This document shows positions 39,514-48,106 of a DNA stretch of 64,000 nt, piece by piece. The stretch covers positions 62,001 to 126,000 of the forward strand of contig NZ_SSON01000072.1 in assembly GCF_029871245.1 (NCBI RefSeq), given 5' to 3'. The notes beneath the pieces were generated by a model. The model had not been told where the DNA came from. It saw only the letters and a list, made by a program, of their open reading frames with translations, and ran no database searches. Both the position numbers and the translations under genes were made by a program. The stretch is from Pseudomonas sp. BN102. GTDB lineage: Bacteria; Pseudomonadota; Gammaproteobacteria; Pseudomonadales; Pseudomonadaceae. Positions within the stretch are counted from its first letter, which is position 1; the number at the start of each line of letters is the position of its first letter.

Positions 39514-40590
39514 ATGGAGGAGGACCTATTCCACTCCGGTCTCCTACTATCGAGCCAACGACATTCTGGATATCGGCTACGGCAGCCATGCACCAGGGCT
39601 GGCACCTGGGCTTGGCCGGCCTAGCGCATCACACCAGGTGACTCGCTGAATTCGGACAATCAGGAACTCGAACAGCTGGAGGATCTTCGGAGAGCTTGGA
39701 CCGATCAAGGGGACCCTCGGGCAAGACTCGCCGAGTTGAATCCACCTTGGGAGTACCTTCATGAGGAGCGTTTTACACGGAAGCATTGCGCGTCTGTCGC
39801 TACTACGCTCTGCGCCTGTGTCGCGCTGGAGATGCTACCTACCCACGCAACATGGATGGCTGACGCGGAACGGCAGACACCTGCGCGGGCTCGGGCGGCT
39901 GAGGTGATCTAGGGCCTGAAGGCCCAGGAGCAGTCTGGTCGGGTTATTCCCCCTGTCATGATTCCATTGCCAGCCCTTCCATCGACCCATGTGCCAGAGG
40001 CTGTGGAAACACCTTCACTCCCGCTGCGGGAACCAGAGGTTGTGGCAACTGTTCCCCAGGCAGAGCCCGTTCAGGTTAACTGGGCTGCGCCGACACCTCC
40101 GGCGTTTCCGAATGACTCCCAGTTACCCTCGCCAGAGGTGGCCATCACAGCGCCGGCAAAGGTTTGGCGCCGCGCGTCTCTTGAGGGCACCTAGGCCATC
40201 GAGGATGGCAGCTACTCGATGGACATCGAACAGGACGGAGACGATCTGGTTGCCGTCGACTCGAACAAGCGGTCGATCTAAAAGAAGCAAGGTGGCGGCA
40301 GTTACCAGTTCTATAATCCGAATACCGGTTCCACGTTCTCGCTGCGCTTCCTCGACGAGCGCACAGTTGAAGCGGATCCTGCGCCGTCTGCCGGCACGCC
40401 CAGCATCTTGAAACGGGCGGAGGGGCAGGCCGCAGCTGAGTCTTCGACTGTGAACGAAACCTATGCGGCAATCGCGTAGCGCTACAACGAGTTGGCTCAG
40501 AGCGATACAGATAACGCGCAGGCTTGGACGATGTGCTCAGCGGTAGCGTTCAAGCGCAGCCTGTCCGCTGGGGAAGACTCCTTCTGGTAA
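39514..40590 (+). pseudogene. decayed gene of unknown function after gyrB
   Basis: No intact gene fills this 1.1 kb, but fragments read like protein. One frame gives YYRANDILDIGYGSHAPG near 39545. The frame at positions 1 mod 3 gives GDSLNSDNQELEQLEDLRRA (about 39640) and, after a frame change, EALRVCRYYALRL (about 39780). It later gives a proline-rich linker (39958-40190), a segment with YSMDIEQDGDDLVAVDSNKR, one with SYQFYNPNTGSTFSLRFLDE, and finally NAQAWTMCSAVAFKR ending at TAA 40588. In-frame stops occur at 39622, 39910, 40192, 40279 and 40477. I do not recognise the family. The stops at 40192 and 40477 are TAG, each one C-to-T step from CAG. Confidence 0.6.
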
Positions 40591-40658
40591 GTCGAAGTCA
40601 CCCACAGGAACCTGGGGAGCGCTGGGCCTTACCTCTCCAGATCGGGGCCGCTGCTGGA

Positions 40659-40689
40659 GGTAACAGGATGTGTGACACAGAGTGTTACC
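40659..40689. promoter_or_regulatory. palindromic activator site upstream of the small RNA promoter
   Basis: GGTAACA (40659-40665) and TGTTACC (40683-40689) form a perfect inverted repeat with a 17-bp spacer, so the half-sites are 24 bp apart. It lies about 120 bp before the -24 element at 40808, the usual place for a sigma-54 enhancer. From memory, sites of CbrB, which activates crcZ, also contain GTTAC/GTAAC half-sites. Confidence 0.6.
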
Positions 40690-40774
40690 TTGTCCTTGCC
40701 CCAGGATTGGCCATGCGAGTCGTAAGGGAACAGTTTCGTACCCTGGTCAGGGCCTTCAGAGCATGATTATTTTA

Positions 40775-40787
40775 TAAATCATTGATT
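40775..40787 (-). promoter_or_regulatory. IHF consensus within a 23-bp palindrome
   Basis: On the minus strand AATCAATGATTTA matches the IHF consensus WATCAANNNNTTR at every defined position. It is the centre of a perfect palindrome, TTTATAAATCA-T-TGATTTATAAA (40771-40793). Its place between the activator site and the -24/-12 promoter is typical of IHF-bent sigma-54 promoters. Confidence 0.6.
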
Positions 40788-40807
40788 TATAAAGGTTTTG
40801 TATTTTA

Positions 40808-40823
40808 TGGCACGACTCATGCT
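40808..40823 (+). promoter_or_regulatory. sigma-54 promoter of the candidate small RNA
   Basis: TGGCACGACTCATGCT matches TGGCACGNNNNTTGCW at 15 of 16 positions counting the spacer, with GG at 40809-40810 and GC at 40821-40822. It predicts a start at about G40834. Confidence 0.85.
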
Positions 40824-40833
40824 CTATATATGG

Positions 40834-41187
40834 GACAACAACAACAAAAAGCTTCAAGAAGAAATATTTCGACTCTGACAAAACAAAAACAACAGGCCAG
40901 AGAAGAAGCAAACCGATTTTTTTGGAAAGGGTGTGCCATTCCGCACCCGGTGACTGGAGCAACATAACAATAAAACTACCTCAAGGTAGCGGCGCTCTGG
41001 TTGGTTCAATTGATGACGATGGCATGATCAGCGTCCAAAAAAATCTGTTTGCCCTGGATCCATTTGGGATCAGCCAATTCTGGCTCGCTAGCAGCCAGTA
41101 GCGAAGAACAACAACGAACACTCGAATAAGAACAACAACAATAAAGAAGAAACATTTGAGGGGAGCTTAGGCTCCCCTCAGTGCTTT
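40834..41187 (+). ncRNA. CrcZ/CrcY-like small RNA that may sequester Hfq-Crc
   Basis: A predicted RNA of about 350 nt with no ribosome-binding site. It starts GACAACAACAACAAAAAGC and has AAnAAnAA motifs at 40837-40847, 40856-40863, 40885-40892, 40966-40973, 41104-41114 and across 41125-41153. It ends in the perfect hairpin GAGGGGAGC-TTAG-GCTCCCCTC (41158-41179). Multiple A-rich motifs, a sigma-54 promoter with an upstream activator palindrome and a GC-rich end hairpin are the features of CrcZ, CrcY and CrcX, which bind Hfq/Crc and relieve catabolite repression. CrcZ itself normally sits behind cbrB, which is not here. The middle part (40922-41100) can also be read as a short protein-like frame. 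Confidence 0.72.
41158..41187 (+). terminator. terminator of the candidate small RNA
   Basis: A perfect 9-bp GC-rich stem with a TTAG loop, followed by AGTGCTTT. The T-run is weak, so termination may rely on the stem strength. Confidence 0.7.
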
Positions 41188-41346
41188 CCGCCTCCCGCAA
41201 ATTCGTGACTTCCAGTCTTCCTCTTCTCGGTCCCAGGGCACGCTGGCGCGCGTTTGTCGTGTGACCATGGGGGGGTGGCCGCCATTACGTGGGAATCGTA
41301 GTCTGGGAGCGATCCATGGGCCCTGTAGGGCCTGCCGAGGAGCAGG

Positions 41347-41541
41347 ATGATGGAAGAGAACAATGAGCAGTCTGCGATCTCCGATGAGGAGATCAGCGCC
41401 TACATGATGCGTCAGCTACGTTCCGGCCGGGTGAAGCCCGCAGTGCTGGTGGTGCTGACCGAGAAGACCTTTCCCGACGTGGAGCGCGAGCGGATCATCC
41501 GCTGCTTCAACGCCCTGGATTCCAGGTATCTGAAAGGTTGA
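41347..41541 (+). CDS. small protein of unknown function
   Basis: A 64-residue acidic-to-neutral cytoplasmic protein, MMEENNEQSAISDEEISAYM at the start and FPDVERERIIRCFNALDSRY near the end. GAGGAGCAGG just before ATG 41347 is a good ribosome-binding site; the next codon is also ATG. Codon use and GC match the chromosome, unlike the AT-rich stretch before it. I do not recognise the family. Possible role unknown. Confidence 0.65.
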   Translation: MMEENNEQSAISDEEISAYMMRQLRSGRVKPAVLVVLTEKTFPDVERERIIRCFNALDSRYLKG

Positions 41542-41593
41542 GCCAGGACGCCGGCGGGAAATCGTTATGCACTTTTTCGCTTAGCCTTAGCGC

Positions 41594-41651
41594 GATTTAC
41601 AAAGCCTTGTAAATCAGCGCTTTAACCGGCATTTTTGGCAGTTCGCCAAAA
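41594..41651. terminator. paired hairpins after plsC
   Basis: Two stems lie in the 134 bp between the small gene and the acyltransferase gene: GATTTACAA-AGCC-TTGTAAATC (41594-41615), extendable by CGC/GCG-like flanks, and TTTTGGC-AGTTC-GCCAAAA (41633-41651). They sit 3' of the minus-strand acyltransferase gene and could end its transcript. Confidence 0.5.
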
Positions 41652-41675
41652 TCTTGTTAACAGTTTATCCACAGA

Positions 41676-42440
41676 TCAGGCCGGTTGGTCGACGGTCGCT
41701 GCGGATTGCGGGCCTTCCAGTTCGCGCTGAGCTGCTTCCACCCAGGCGAAGGCGCGGTCGTTCAGCGCAGCGATGGCGCGTGGGCCCTCCCCTTCGGCAT
41801 ACATCGGCGGGCCGATGATCACCTGGATGGTGCCCGGGTGCTTGGCCCAGCCTTCCTTGGGCCAGAAGGTGCCGGCGTTGTGGGCCACCGGTAGTACCGG
41901 AAGCTGGGCATTGACCGCCAGTGCGGCGCCACCACGGGAGAATTTGCCCATCTGGCCAGCCGGCACGCGGGTCCCTTCGGGGAAGATCAGTACCCAGGCT
42001 CCCTGCTTGAGGCGCTCATCCCCCTGGCTGGCAAGCTGCTTGAGGGCAGCCTTGGGATTGCTGCGATCGATGGCGATGGGTTTCATCAGCGCCATGGCCC
42101 AGCCGAAGAAGGGCACGCGCAGCAGTTCTCGTTTGACCACCTGGCTGAGGGGCTCGAACGCTCCGGAGAGGAAGAAGGTCTCCCAGGTGCTCTGGTGCTT
42201 GGCAAGGATCACGCAGGGCCGCTCCGGCACGTTTTCCAGGCCCTTCACCTCGTAACGGATGCCCACCATCACCTTGGCCAGCCAGACGGCGAAACGGCAC
42301 CAGCGCCAGACGATGAAGCGGTAGCGGGCGCGGAAGGGCATGAAGGGTGCGAAGAAGAGACTCAACGTGCCCCAGATGAATGCGCTCAACGATAGCAACA
42401 GGTAAAAGAGGAAAGTTCTGGTGGCCTGCACTGTCGTCAT
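41676..42440 (-). CDS. plsC: 1-acyl-sn-glycerol-3-phosphate acyltransferase
   Basis: A 254-residue membrane-bound acyltransferase of phospholipid synthesis, acylating lysophosphatidate. An N-terminal membrane helix (TFLFYLLLSLSAFIWGTLSL) is followed by the HxxxxD-type motif KHQSTWE and the FPEGTR substrate motif. The catalytic box reads H-Q-S-T-W-E. The H-x4-D/E position therefore ends in Glu. Start ATG 42440. This is the PA0005 (lptA) position of P. aeruginosa. A DnaA box ends 3 bp from its stop codon. Confidence 0.9.
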   Translation of the reverse strand: MTTVQATRTFLFYLLLSLSAFIWGTLSLFFAPFMPFRARYRFIVWRWCRFAVWLAKVMVGIRYEVKGLENVPERPCVILAKHQSTWETFFLSGAFEPLSQVVKRELLRVPFFGWAMALMKPIAIDRSNPKAALKQLASQGDERLKQGAWVLIFPEGTRVPAGQMGKFSRGGAALAVNAQLPVLPVAHNAGTFWPKEGWAKHPGTIQVIIGPPMYAEGEGPRAIAALNDRAFAWVEAAQRELEGPQSAATVDQPA

Positions 42441-42454
42441 GGGAGCTGTTGACC

Positions 42455-42985
42455 TTATTGAAGGAGATGCGCGGCGACCGCCGCCAGATCGTCGAATACC
42501 AGGGTGCCCGCTGGCAAGGGCTTGGCCAGGGTCCGTTCGCCCTTGCCGGTCTTCACCAGAACGGGCTGACAATCGACGGCAAGCGCGGCGTCCAGGTCAC
42601 CACTGCTGTCGCCGACGAACCAGATACCAGCAAGGTCCACGCCATAGTGCTCGGCAATACGCTTGAGCATACCGGGGCGCGGCTTGCGGCAGTCGCAGCC
42701 ATCGTCAGGACCATGCGGGCAATGCACGATCAGGCCGATTTCGCCGCCCTGCTCTGCCACCAGTTCACGCAGGCGTGCATGCATGGATTCCAGGGTGGCC
42801 AGGTCGTAGTAACCGCGTGCGACGCCGGACTGGTTGGTGGCCACGGCCACGGTCCAGCCGGCCCGGCTCAGGCGGGCGATTGCGTCGATAGAGCTGGGAA
42901 TGGGGATCCACTCTTCGAGCGATTTGATGTACTCGTCGGAGTCCAGGTTGATGACACCGTCGCGATCAAGAATCAGTAGTTTCAT
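42455..42985 (-). CDS. gmhB: D-glycero-beta-D-manno-heptose 1,7-bisphosphate 7-phosphatase
   Basis: A 176-residue HAD phosphatase for ADP-heptose synthesis (LPS inner core). DRDGVIN (8-14) is the nucleophile motif, TNQSGVARGYY matches motif II, CPHGPDDGCDCRKPRPGM is the zinc-binding loop with three Cys and one His, and VGDSSGDLDAA motif IV. Located 14 bp upstream of plsC. Confidence 0.93.
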   Translation of the reverse strand: MKLLILDRDGVINLDSDEYIKSLEEWIPIPSSIDAIARLSRAGWTVAVATNQSGVARGYYDLATLESMHARLRELVAEQGGEIGLIVHCPHGPDDGCDCRKPRPGMLKRIAEHYGVDLAGIWFVGDSSGDLDAALAVDCQPVLVKTGKGERTLAKPLPAGTLVFDDLAAVAAHLLQ

Positions 42986-43012
42986 TCGAACAGAGCCTGA
43001 AGCCGGAAAACT

Positions 43013-43048
43013 GAAGCTGGAGGCCGGGCATACCCGGTCTCCAGCTTC
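43013..43048 (-). terminator. hairpin after glyS
   Basis: GAAGCTGGAGGCCGGG and CCCGGTCTCCAGCTTC pair over 16 bp with one wobble and a CATA loop, between glyS and gmhB. On the minus strand it is followed by AGTTTTCC. Confidence 0.6.
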
Positions 43049-43065
43049 CTGCTTTCAGCCTGGGT

Positions 43066-45111
43066 TCAACCCAGTACCGAGATATCCGCTACGCCCAGGA
43101 ACAGGCCGCGCAGCTTGGCCAGCAACGCATAACGGTTGTTCCGTACTGCGGCATCTTCGGCGTTGACCAGCACCGCTTCGAAGAAGCTGTCCACCGGCTC
43201 GCGCAGGCTGGCCAGGCGCTCCAGGGTTTCGCGGTAACTGCCGGCGGCCGCCAGGGCCTGCTCGGCGTCGGCCACGGCGTTGGCCAGGGCCTGTTCTGCG
43301 GCTTCCTGCAGCAGCGTGCTGTCGATGCTGGCCGGTACGGCCCCGTCGGCCTTGCTCAGCAGGTTGGAGACGCGCTTGTTGGCAGCGGCCAGGGCAGCGG
43401 CTTCCGGGAGCTTGCGGAAGGCCTGCACGGCCTGCACGCGCTGGTCGAAGTCCAGCGCCGAGGACGGCTGCAGGGCACGTACCGAGAGGTATACGGCCAC
43501 GTCCACGCCTTCATCCTCGTAACGCGCGCGCAGGCGGTCGAAGACGAAGTCCAGAACCTGGTCGGCCAGGCCTTCGGCCTTGACCTTGGCGCCATAGAGA
43601 TCGATGGCGACGGCGACGGCGGCGGCCAGGTCGAGGTCCAGTTGCTTTTCGATCAGGATACGCAGCACGCCCAGGGCCTGGCGGCGCAGGGCGAAGGGGT
43701 CCTTGCTGCCGGTGGGCAGCATGCCGATGCCGAAGATACCCACCAGAGTGTCCAGCTTGTCGGCCACGGCCACGGCGGCGCCGGTGAGGGTCTGCGGCAG
43801 CTCAGCGCCAGCGCCACGGGGCATGTACTGCTCGTTAAGCGCCTGGGCGACGTCTTCCGCCTCGCCGTCGTTGAGGGCGTAGTAGTAGCCGGCGATGCCT
43901 TGCATCTCGGGGAATTCACCGACCATTTCGGTGGCCAGGTCGCACTTGGCAAGGATGCCGGCGCGAGCAGCGCGAACCGGGTCGGCTCCGATCTGCTCGG
44001 CGACGAAACCGGCCAGGCGGGAAACCCGTTCGGCCTTCTCGAACACCGTGCCGAGCTGGGCCTGGAACACCACGTTCTTCAGGCGCTCGTTGAAGCTTTC
44101 CAGCTTCTGCTTCTTGTCCTGCTTGAAGAAGAATTCGGCGTCGGTGAGGCGCGGACGCACCACCTTTTCGTTGCCGGAAATGATCTGCGCCGGGTCCTTG
44201 CTGACCACGTTGGCCACGGTGATGAAGCGCGGCAGCAACTTGCCGTTGGCATCCAGCAGGCAGAAGTACTTCTGGTTGTCCTGCATGGTGGTGATCAGGG
44301 CTTCCTGCGGCACCTCGAGGAAGCGTTCCTCGAAGGAGCACACCAGCGGCACCGGCCACTCGACCAGGGCGGTCACTTCATCCAGCAGGTCGGCGGGGAC
44401 CACCGCGGTGCCTTTCTGCTCGGCGGCCAGTTCGGCCACGCGCTTGGCAATGATCTCGCGGCGCTCGGCGAAGTCGGCCAGTACATGGGCGCTACGCAAG
44501 TCTTCCAGGTAAGTGGAGGGCTTGCTGATGCGGATGTTGTCCGGATTGTGGAAGCGGTGGCCGCGGGATTCACGACCGGCCTTCTGGGCAAGGATCACGC
44601 AGTCGATGACCTCTTCGCCGAACAGCATCACCAGCCACTGGGTCGGACGGACGAACTCTTCGCGACGGGCTGCCCAGCGCATGCGCTTGGGGATGGGCAG
44701 GCCGGCGAGGGAAGTTTCGACGATGCCGGGCAGCAGACCGGCAGCCGGCTGGCCCGGGATGCTCTGGCTGAACTTCAGCTTGGGGCCGCCCTTGTCGATC
44801 TGCTCCAGGTCGACACCGCACTTGCGGGCGAAGCCCAGGGCGGCCTGGGTCGGTTTGCCTTCGGCATCGAAGGCGGCCTGGATCGGCGGGCCGTCGAGGT
44901 TGACGCTGCGGTCGGGCTGCTGGGTGGCCAGTTGCTCCACCAGCACCGCCAGGCGGCGCGGGGCGGCAAATACCTGGGCCTTGGCATAGCCAAGGCCGGC
45001 GGCCTTGAGGCCCTGCTCGATGCCGGCGAGGAAGGCGTCACCGAGCGATTTCAGGGCCTTGGGTGGCAGCTCTTCAGTGCCCAGTTCTACCAGAAAATCT
45101 TGTGCACTCAT
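43066..45111 (-). CDS. glyS: glycyl-tRNA synthetase beta subunit
   Basis: A 681-residue beta subunit of the tetrameric bacterial glycyl-tRNA synthetase. The N terminus [19 protein letters not shown] is diagnostic; the C-terminal part contains the anticodon-binding and HD-like regions ([18 protein letters not shown]). It overlaps glyQ by 4 bp and depends on it for activity. Confidence 0.97.
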   Translation of the reverse strand: MSAQDFLVELGTEELPPKALKSLGDAFLAGIEQGLKAAGLGYAKAQVFAAPRRLAVLVEQLATQQPDRSVNLDGPPIQAAFDAEGKPTQAALGFARKCGVDLEQIDKGGPKLKFSQSIPGQPAAGLLPGIVETSLAGLPIPKRMRWAARREEFVRPTQWLVMLFGEEVIDCVILAQKAGRESRGHRFHNPDNIRISKPSTYLEDLRSAHVLADFAERREIIAKRVAELAAEQKGTAVVPADLLDEVTALVEWPVPLVCSFEERFLEVPQEALITTMQDNQKYFCLLDANGKLLPRFITVANVVSKDPAQIISGNEKVVRPRLTDAEFFFKQDKKQKLESFNERLKNVVFQAQLGTVFEKAERVSRLAGFVAEQIGADPVRAARAGILAKCDLATEMVGEFPEMQGIAGYYYALNDGEAEDVAQALNEQYMPRGAGAELPQTLTGAAVAVADKLDTLVGIFGIGMLPTGSKDPFALRRQALGVLRILIEKQLDLDLAAAVAVAIDLYGAKVKAEGLADQVLDFVFDRLRARYEDEGVDVAVYLSVRALQPSSALDFDQRVQAVQAFRKLPEAAALAAANKRVSNLLSKADGAVPASIDSTLLQEAAEQALANAVADAEQALAAAGSYRETLERLASLREPVDSFFEAVLVNAEDAAVRNNRYALLAKLRGLFLGVADISVLG

Positions 45112-46055
45112 GCTTGAGCCTCCAGCTTGGCCAGTACTTCGTCACGCAGTTCGGGAGTGGCCATGGGGAAGCCGAGGCGCGCGCGCGCCTGCAGGTAGCT
45201 CTGCGCCACTGCGCGGGCCAGGGTGCGCACGCGCAGGATGTAGCGCTGGCGCTCGGTCACCGAGATGGCGCGGCGGGCGTCCAGCAGGTTGAAGGTGTGG
45301 GAGGCCTTGAGGACCATCTCGTAGGTCGGCAGCGGCAGCTCCAGCTCGATCAGGCGGTTGGCCTCGCTTTCGTAGAAGTCGAAGAGCTCGAACAGCTTCG
45401 GCACGTTGGCGTGCTCGAAGTTGAAGGTGGACTGCTCCACTTCGTTCTGGTGGAACACATCACCGTAGGTGACCTTGCCGAAGGGGCCGTCCGTCCAGAT
45501 CAGGTCGTAGACCGAGTCGACGCCCTGCAGGTACATGGCCAGGCGTTCCAGACCGTAGGTGATCTCGCCGGTGACCGGGAAGCACTCGATGCCGCCGACC
45601 TGCTGGAAATAGGTGAACTGAGTGACTTCCATGCCGTTAAGCCAGATTTCCCAGCCCAGGCCCCAGGCGCCAAGGGTCGGCGATTCCCAGTTGTCCTCGA
45701 CGAAGCGGATGTCGTGCACCAGCGGGTCGATACCAATGGCTTTCAGCGAGCCGAGGTACAGCTCCTGGAAGTTTTCCGGGTTGGGTTTGAGCACCACCTG
45801 GAACTGGTAATAGTGCTGCAGGCGGTTGGGGTTCTCGCCGTAGCGACCATCGGTCGGGCGGCGGGACGGCTGCACGTACGCGGCGTTCCACGTCTCCGGG
45901 CCGATGGCGCGGAGGAAGGTGGCGGTGTGGAAGGTACCGGCGCCCACTTCCATGTCGTAGGGCTGGAGCACCACACAGCCCTGCTCGGCCCAGTACTGCT
46001 GCAGGGCGAGGATCAGGTCTTGGAAGGTGCGCACGGCGGGCGTAGTCTGGCTCAC
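45108..46055 (-). CDS. glyQ: glycyl-tRNA synthetase alpha subunit
   Basis: A 315-residue catalytic subunit with the class II motifs ([60 protein letters not shown]). GTG 46055 is chosen because it gives [18 protein letters not shown] and the usual length; a longer open frame continues antisense to tag. Divergent from tag with 81 bp between. Confidence 0.96.
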   Translation of the reverse strand: MSQTTPAVRTFQDLILALQQYWAEQGCVVLQPYDMEVGAGTFHTATFLRAIGPETWNAAYVQPSRRPTDGRYGENPNRLQHYYQFQVVLKPNPENFQELYLGSLKAIGIDPLVHDIRFVEDNWESPTLGAWGLGWEIWLNGMEVTQFTYFQQVGGIECFPVTGEITYGLERLAMYLQGVDSVYDLIWTDGPFGKVTYGDVFHQNEVEQSTFNFEHANVPKLFELFDFYESEANRLIELELPLPTYEMVLKASHTFNLLDARRAISVTERQRYILRVRTLARAVAQSYLQARARLGFPMATPELRDEVLAKLEAQA

Positions 46056-46136
46056 GAATTTCACCTGTGCTGGGTCTTCGACGGAAAATGCCGGAGTATA
46101 CCCGATCCGACCCGCCGCCACCGCATGGAAAGCCTT

Positions 46137-46688
46137 ATGCCACGCTGCTTCTGGTGCAATGACGACCCCCTCTACATCGCCTACCACGACACCGAATGGG
46201 GCGTACCGCTGAAGGACCCGGCGGCGCTCTTCGAACTGCTCCTGCTGGAGGGCTTCCAGGCCGGCCTGTCGTGGATCACCGTGCTGAAGAAGCGTGAGCG
46301 CTACCGTGAAGTCCTGTTCGGCTTCGACCCGCAGCGCCTGGCGCGGATGAGCGACGAGGAGATCGAGCAGCGGATGCAGGACCCAGGCATCATCCGCAAC
46401 CTGCTCAAGCTCAAGGCCGCGCGGCAGAACGCCCAGGCCTGGCTGCGACTGGACGACCCGGCGGTGCTGCTCTGGTCCTTCGTCGGCGGTGCGCCCAAGG
46501 TCAATCACTTCAGCGAGCGGGGCCAGGTGCCGGCGGTCACTCCCGAAGCCGAGGCCATGAGCAAGGCACTCAAGAAGGCCGGCTTCACCTTCGTCGGCCC
46601 GACCATTTGCTACGCCTTCATGCAGGCCGCCGGCATGGTCATGGATCACACCATCGATTGCGATCGCTACCGCGAACTGACTGCCTGA
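46137..46688 (+). CDS. tag: DNA-3-methyladenine glycosylase I
   Basis: A 183-residue base-excision enzyme removing 3-methyladenine. Zinc ligands appear as Cys4 and the HD around residue 17 ([21 protein letters not shown]) and the C-terminal [21 protein letters not shown] is the helix-hairpin-helix region. ATG 46137 is chosen: GGAAAG is spaced 5 nt before it and the length is right; ATG 46125 would add four residues. Confidence 0.94.
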   Translation: MPRCFWCNDDPLYIAYHDTEWGVPLKDPAALFELLLLEGFQAGLSWITVLKKRERYREVLFGFDPQRLARMSDEEIEQRMQDPGIIRNLLKLKAARQNAQAWLRLDDPAVLLWSFVGGAPKVNHFSERGQVPAVTPEAEAMSKALKKAGFTFVGPTICYAFMQAAGMVMDHTIDCDRYRELTA

Positions 46689-46749
46689 GGCGGGATTCCG
46701 CTGCCTGGCGAGGGTAGAATGCCCCCTTTTGAATCTCCTGGAGTTGCCT

Positions 46750-47637
46750 GTGGATAAGCTGAAAGGCGCGCTGGTCGTCGGTTTCCTGCGCCTCTTCGCC
46801 CTGTTGCCCTGGCGTGCCGTACAAGCGGTCGGCGCGACCATCGGCTGGCTGATGTGGAAGTTGCCCAATCGTTCCCGTGACGTGGTGCGGATCAACCTGT
46901 CGAAGTGCTTCCCCGAATGGTCGCCGGCCGAACTGGACCAGCGCGTGGGCCAGAGCCTGAAGGACATCGGCAAGACCTTAACCGAAAGCGCCTGCGCCTG
47001 GATCTGGCCGGCGGAGAAATCCATTGGCCTGGTGCGCGAGGTGGAAGGCCTGGAAGTGCTGCACGAGGCCCTGGCCAGCGGCAAGGGCGTGGTCGGTATC
47101 ACCAGCCACCTGGGCAACTGGGAAGTCCTCAACCACTTCTACTGCGCCCAGTGCAAACCCATCATCTTCTACCGCCCGCCCAAGCTGAAGGCGGTGGACG
47201 ACCTGCTGCAGAAGCAGCGGGTGCAGTTGGGCAACCGCGTGGCACCTTCCACCAAGGAAGGCATCCTCAGCGTCATCAAGGAAGTGCGCAAGGGCGGAGC
47301 CGTGGGCATCCCCGCCGACCCGGAGCCGAGCCTGTCGGCCGGCCTGTTCGTGCCCTTCCTCGGCACCCGTGCGCTGACCAGCAAGTTCGTTCCCGGCATG
47401 CTCGCCGGCGGAAAGGCGCGCGGTGTGTTCCTGCATGCCCTGCGACTGCCCGATGGCTCGGGCTTCAAGGTGATCCTGGAAGCCGCGCCCGAGGCGATGT
47501 ACAGCGAGGACCTGGAAGAGGCCGTGACCGCGATGAGCCAAGTGGTGGAGAAGTACGTGCGGGCCTACCCCACCCAGTACATGTGGAGCATGAAACGCTT
47601 CAAGAAGCGGCCCGAGGGCGAGAAGAAGTGGTATTGA
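46750..47637 (+). CDS. lpxL: lipid A biosynthesis lauroyl acyltransferase
   Basis: A 295-residue LpxL/HtrB-type secondary acyltransferase. A hydrophobic N terminus ([18 protein letters not shown]) is followed by the catalytic HLGNWE motif (HX4E) and the later GIPADPEPS segment. It adds a secondary acyl chain to Kdo-lipid A or a precursor. I chose GTG 46750, which has CTGGAG 6 nt before it and gives the family length; TTG 46729 is possible. A DnaA box (46749-46757) overlaps the start codon. Confidence 0.88.
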   Translation: MDKLKGALVVGFLRLFALLPWRAVQAVGATIGWLMWKLPNRSRDVVRINLSKCFPEWSPAELDQRVGQSLKDIGKTLTESACAWIWPAEKSIGLVREVEGLEVLHEALASGKGVVGITSHLGNWEVLNHFYCAQCKPIIFYRPPKLKAVDDLLQKQRVQLGNRVAPSTKEGILSVIKEVRKGGAVGIPADPEPSLSAGLFVPFLGTRALTSKFVPGMLAGGKARGVFLHALRLPDGSGFKVILEAAPEAMYSEDLEEAVTAMSQVVEKYVRAYPTQYMWSMKRFKKRPEGEKKWY

Positions 47638-47642
47638 CGAAG

Positions 47643-47665
47643 AAGGCGCCGGAAGGCGCCTTTTT
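47643..47665 (+). terminator. terminator of the lipid A acyltransferase gene
   Basis: AAGGCGCC and GGCGCCTT form an 8-bp stem with a GGAA loop followed by TTT, five bp after the stop codon. Confidence 0.85.
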
Positions 47666-47678
47666 CATGCCTTGTGGG

Positions 47679-47716
47679 TTCGAATTCATTCGAAAAGCAG
47701 GCCGAAGGCCTGCCCG
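47679..47716. repeat. decayed copy of the family B repeat
   Basis: TTCGAATTCATTCGAA with a following GCAGGCCGAAGGCCTGCC matches the left half of the family B element at 61561, but the outer arms are missing. Confidence 0.45.
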
Positions 47717-47807
47717 GCGAGCTATCCCAGCTCCAGAGGGGTTGTGCCGATCCGCGAATAGCCTTATTAACGGCAGCAGAAAAATTGGCTCAGGATGGCG
47801 CGATCCC

Positions 47808-48074
47808 ATGGCAAACCAGCGGCAATTTCCCCGAACTCCGATGAAGTGCCGGATCAAGATCAGCCACCCGAGCTTCGGTGAGCTGATCGCCCAGACCCGC
47901 GATCTGTCCGATGGCGGGGTCTATGTCCGGCATCCCGACCTGGCGGCCCTGCCACTTGGCAGCTTGGTTCGCGGCCAGGTGCAGGACCTGCCGATGGAGG
48001 CACCCATCCTGGAAATGGAAGTGACGCGGGTGGATGCCGAAGGCGCCGGCCTCCGCTTCCTGTCGGGCGACTGA
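47808..48074 (+). CDS. PilZ domain protein
   Basis: An 88-residue single PilZ domain. The cyclic-di-GMP motifs are present: RxxxR as RQFPR near the N terminus and DxSxxG as DLSDGGVYV around residues 34-42. This is the position of PA0012 in P. aeruginosa, a single-domain PilZ protein. Partner and output unknown. ATG 47808 follows CAGGATGG. It is separated from the lipid A gene by a terminator and a decayed repeat, so it probably has its own promoter. Confidence 0.88.
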   Translation: MANQRQFPRTPMKCRIKISHPSFGELIAQTRDLSDGGVYVRHPDLAALPLGSLVRGQVQDLPMEAPILEMEVTRVDAEGAGLRFLSGD

Positions 48075-48106
48075 TTGCCTCTGCGTTCACTCCGCAATCG
48101 CAGCCT

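Noticed and set aside
40782-40967. 61-codon frame reading MIYKGFVFYG near the candidate small RNA
   Set aside because: No ribosome-binding site, begins upstream of the sigma-54 promoter, and its Gln/Lys-rich composition just reflects the A-rich motifs.
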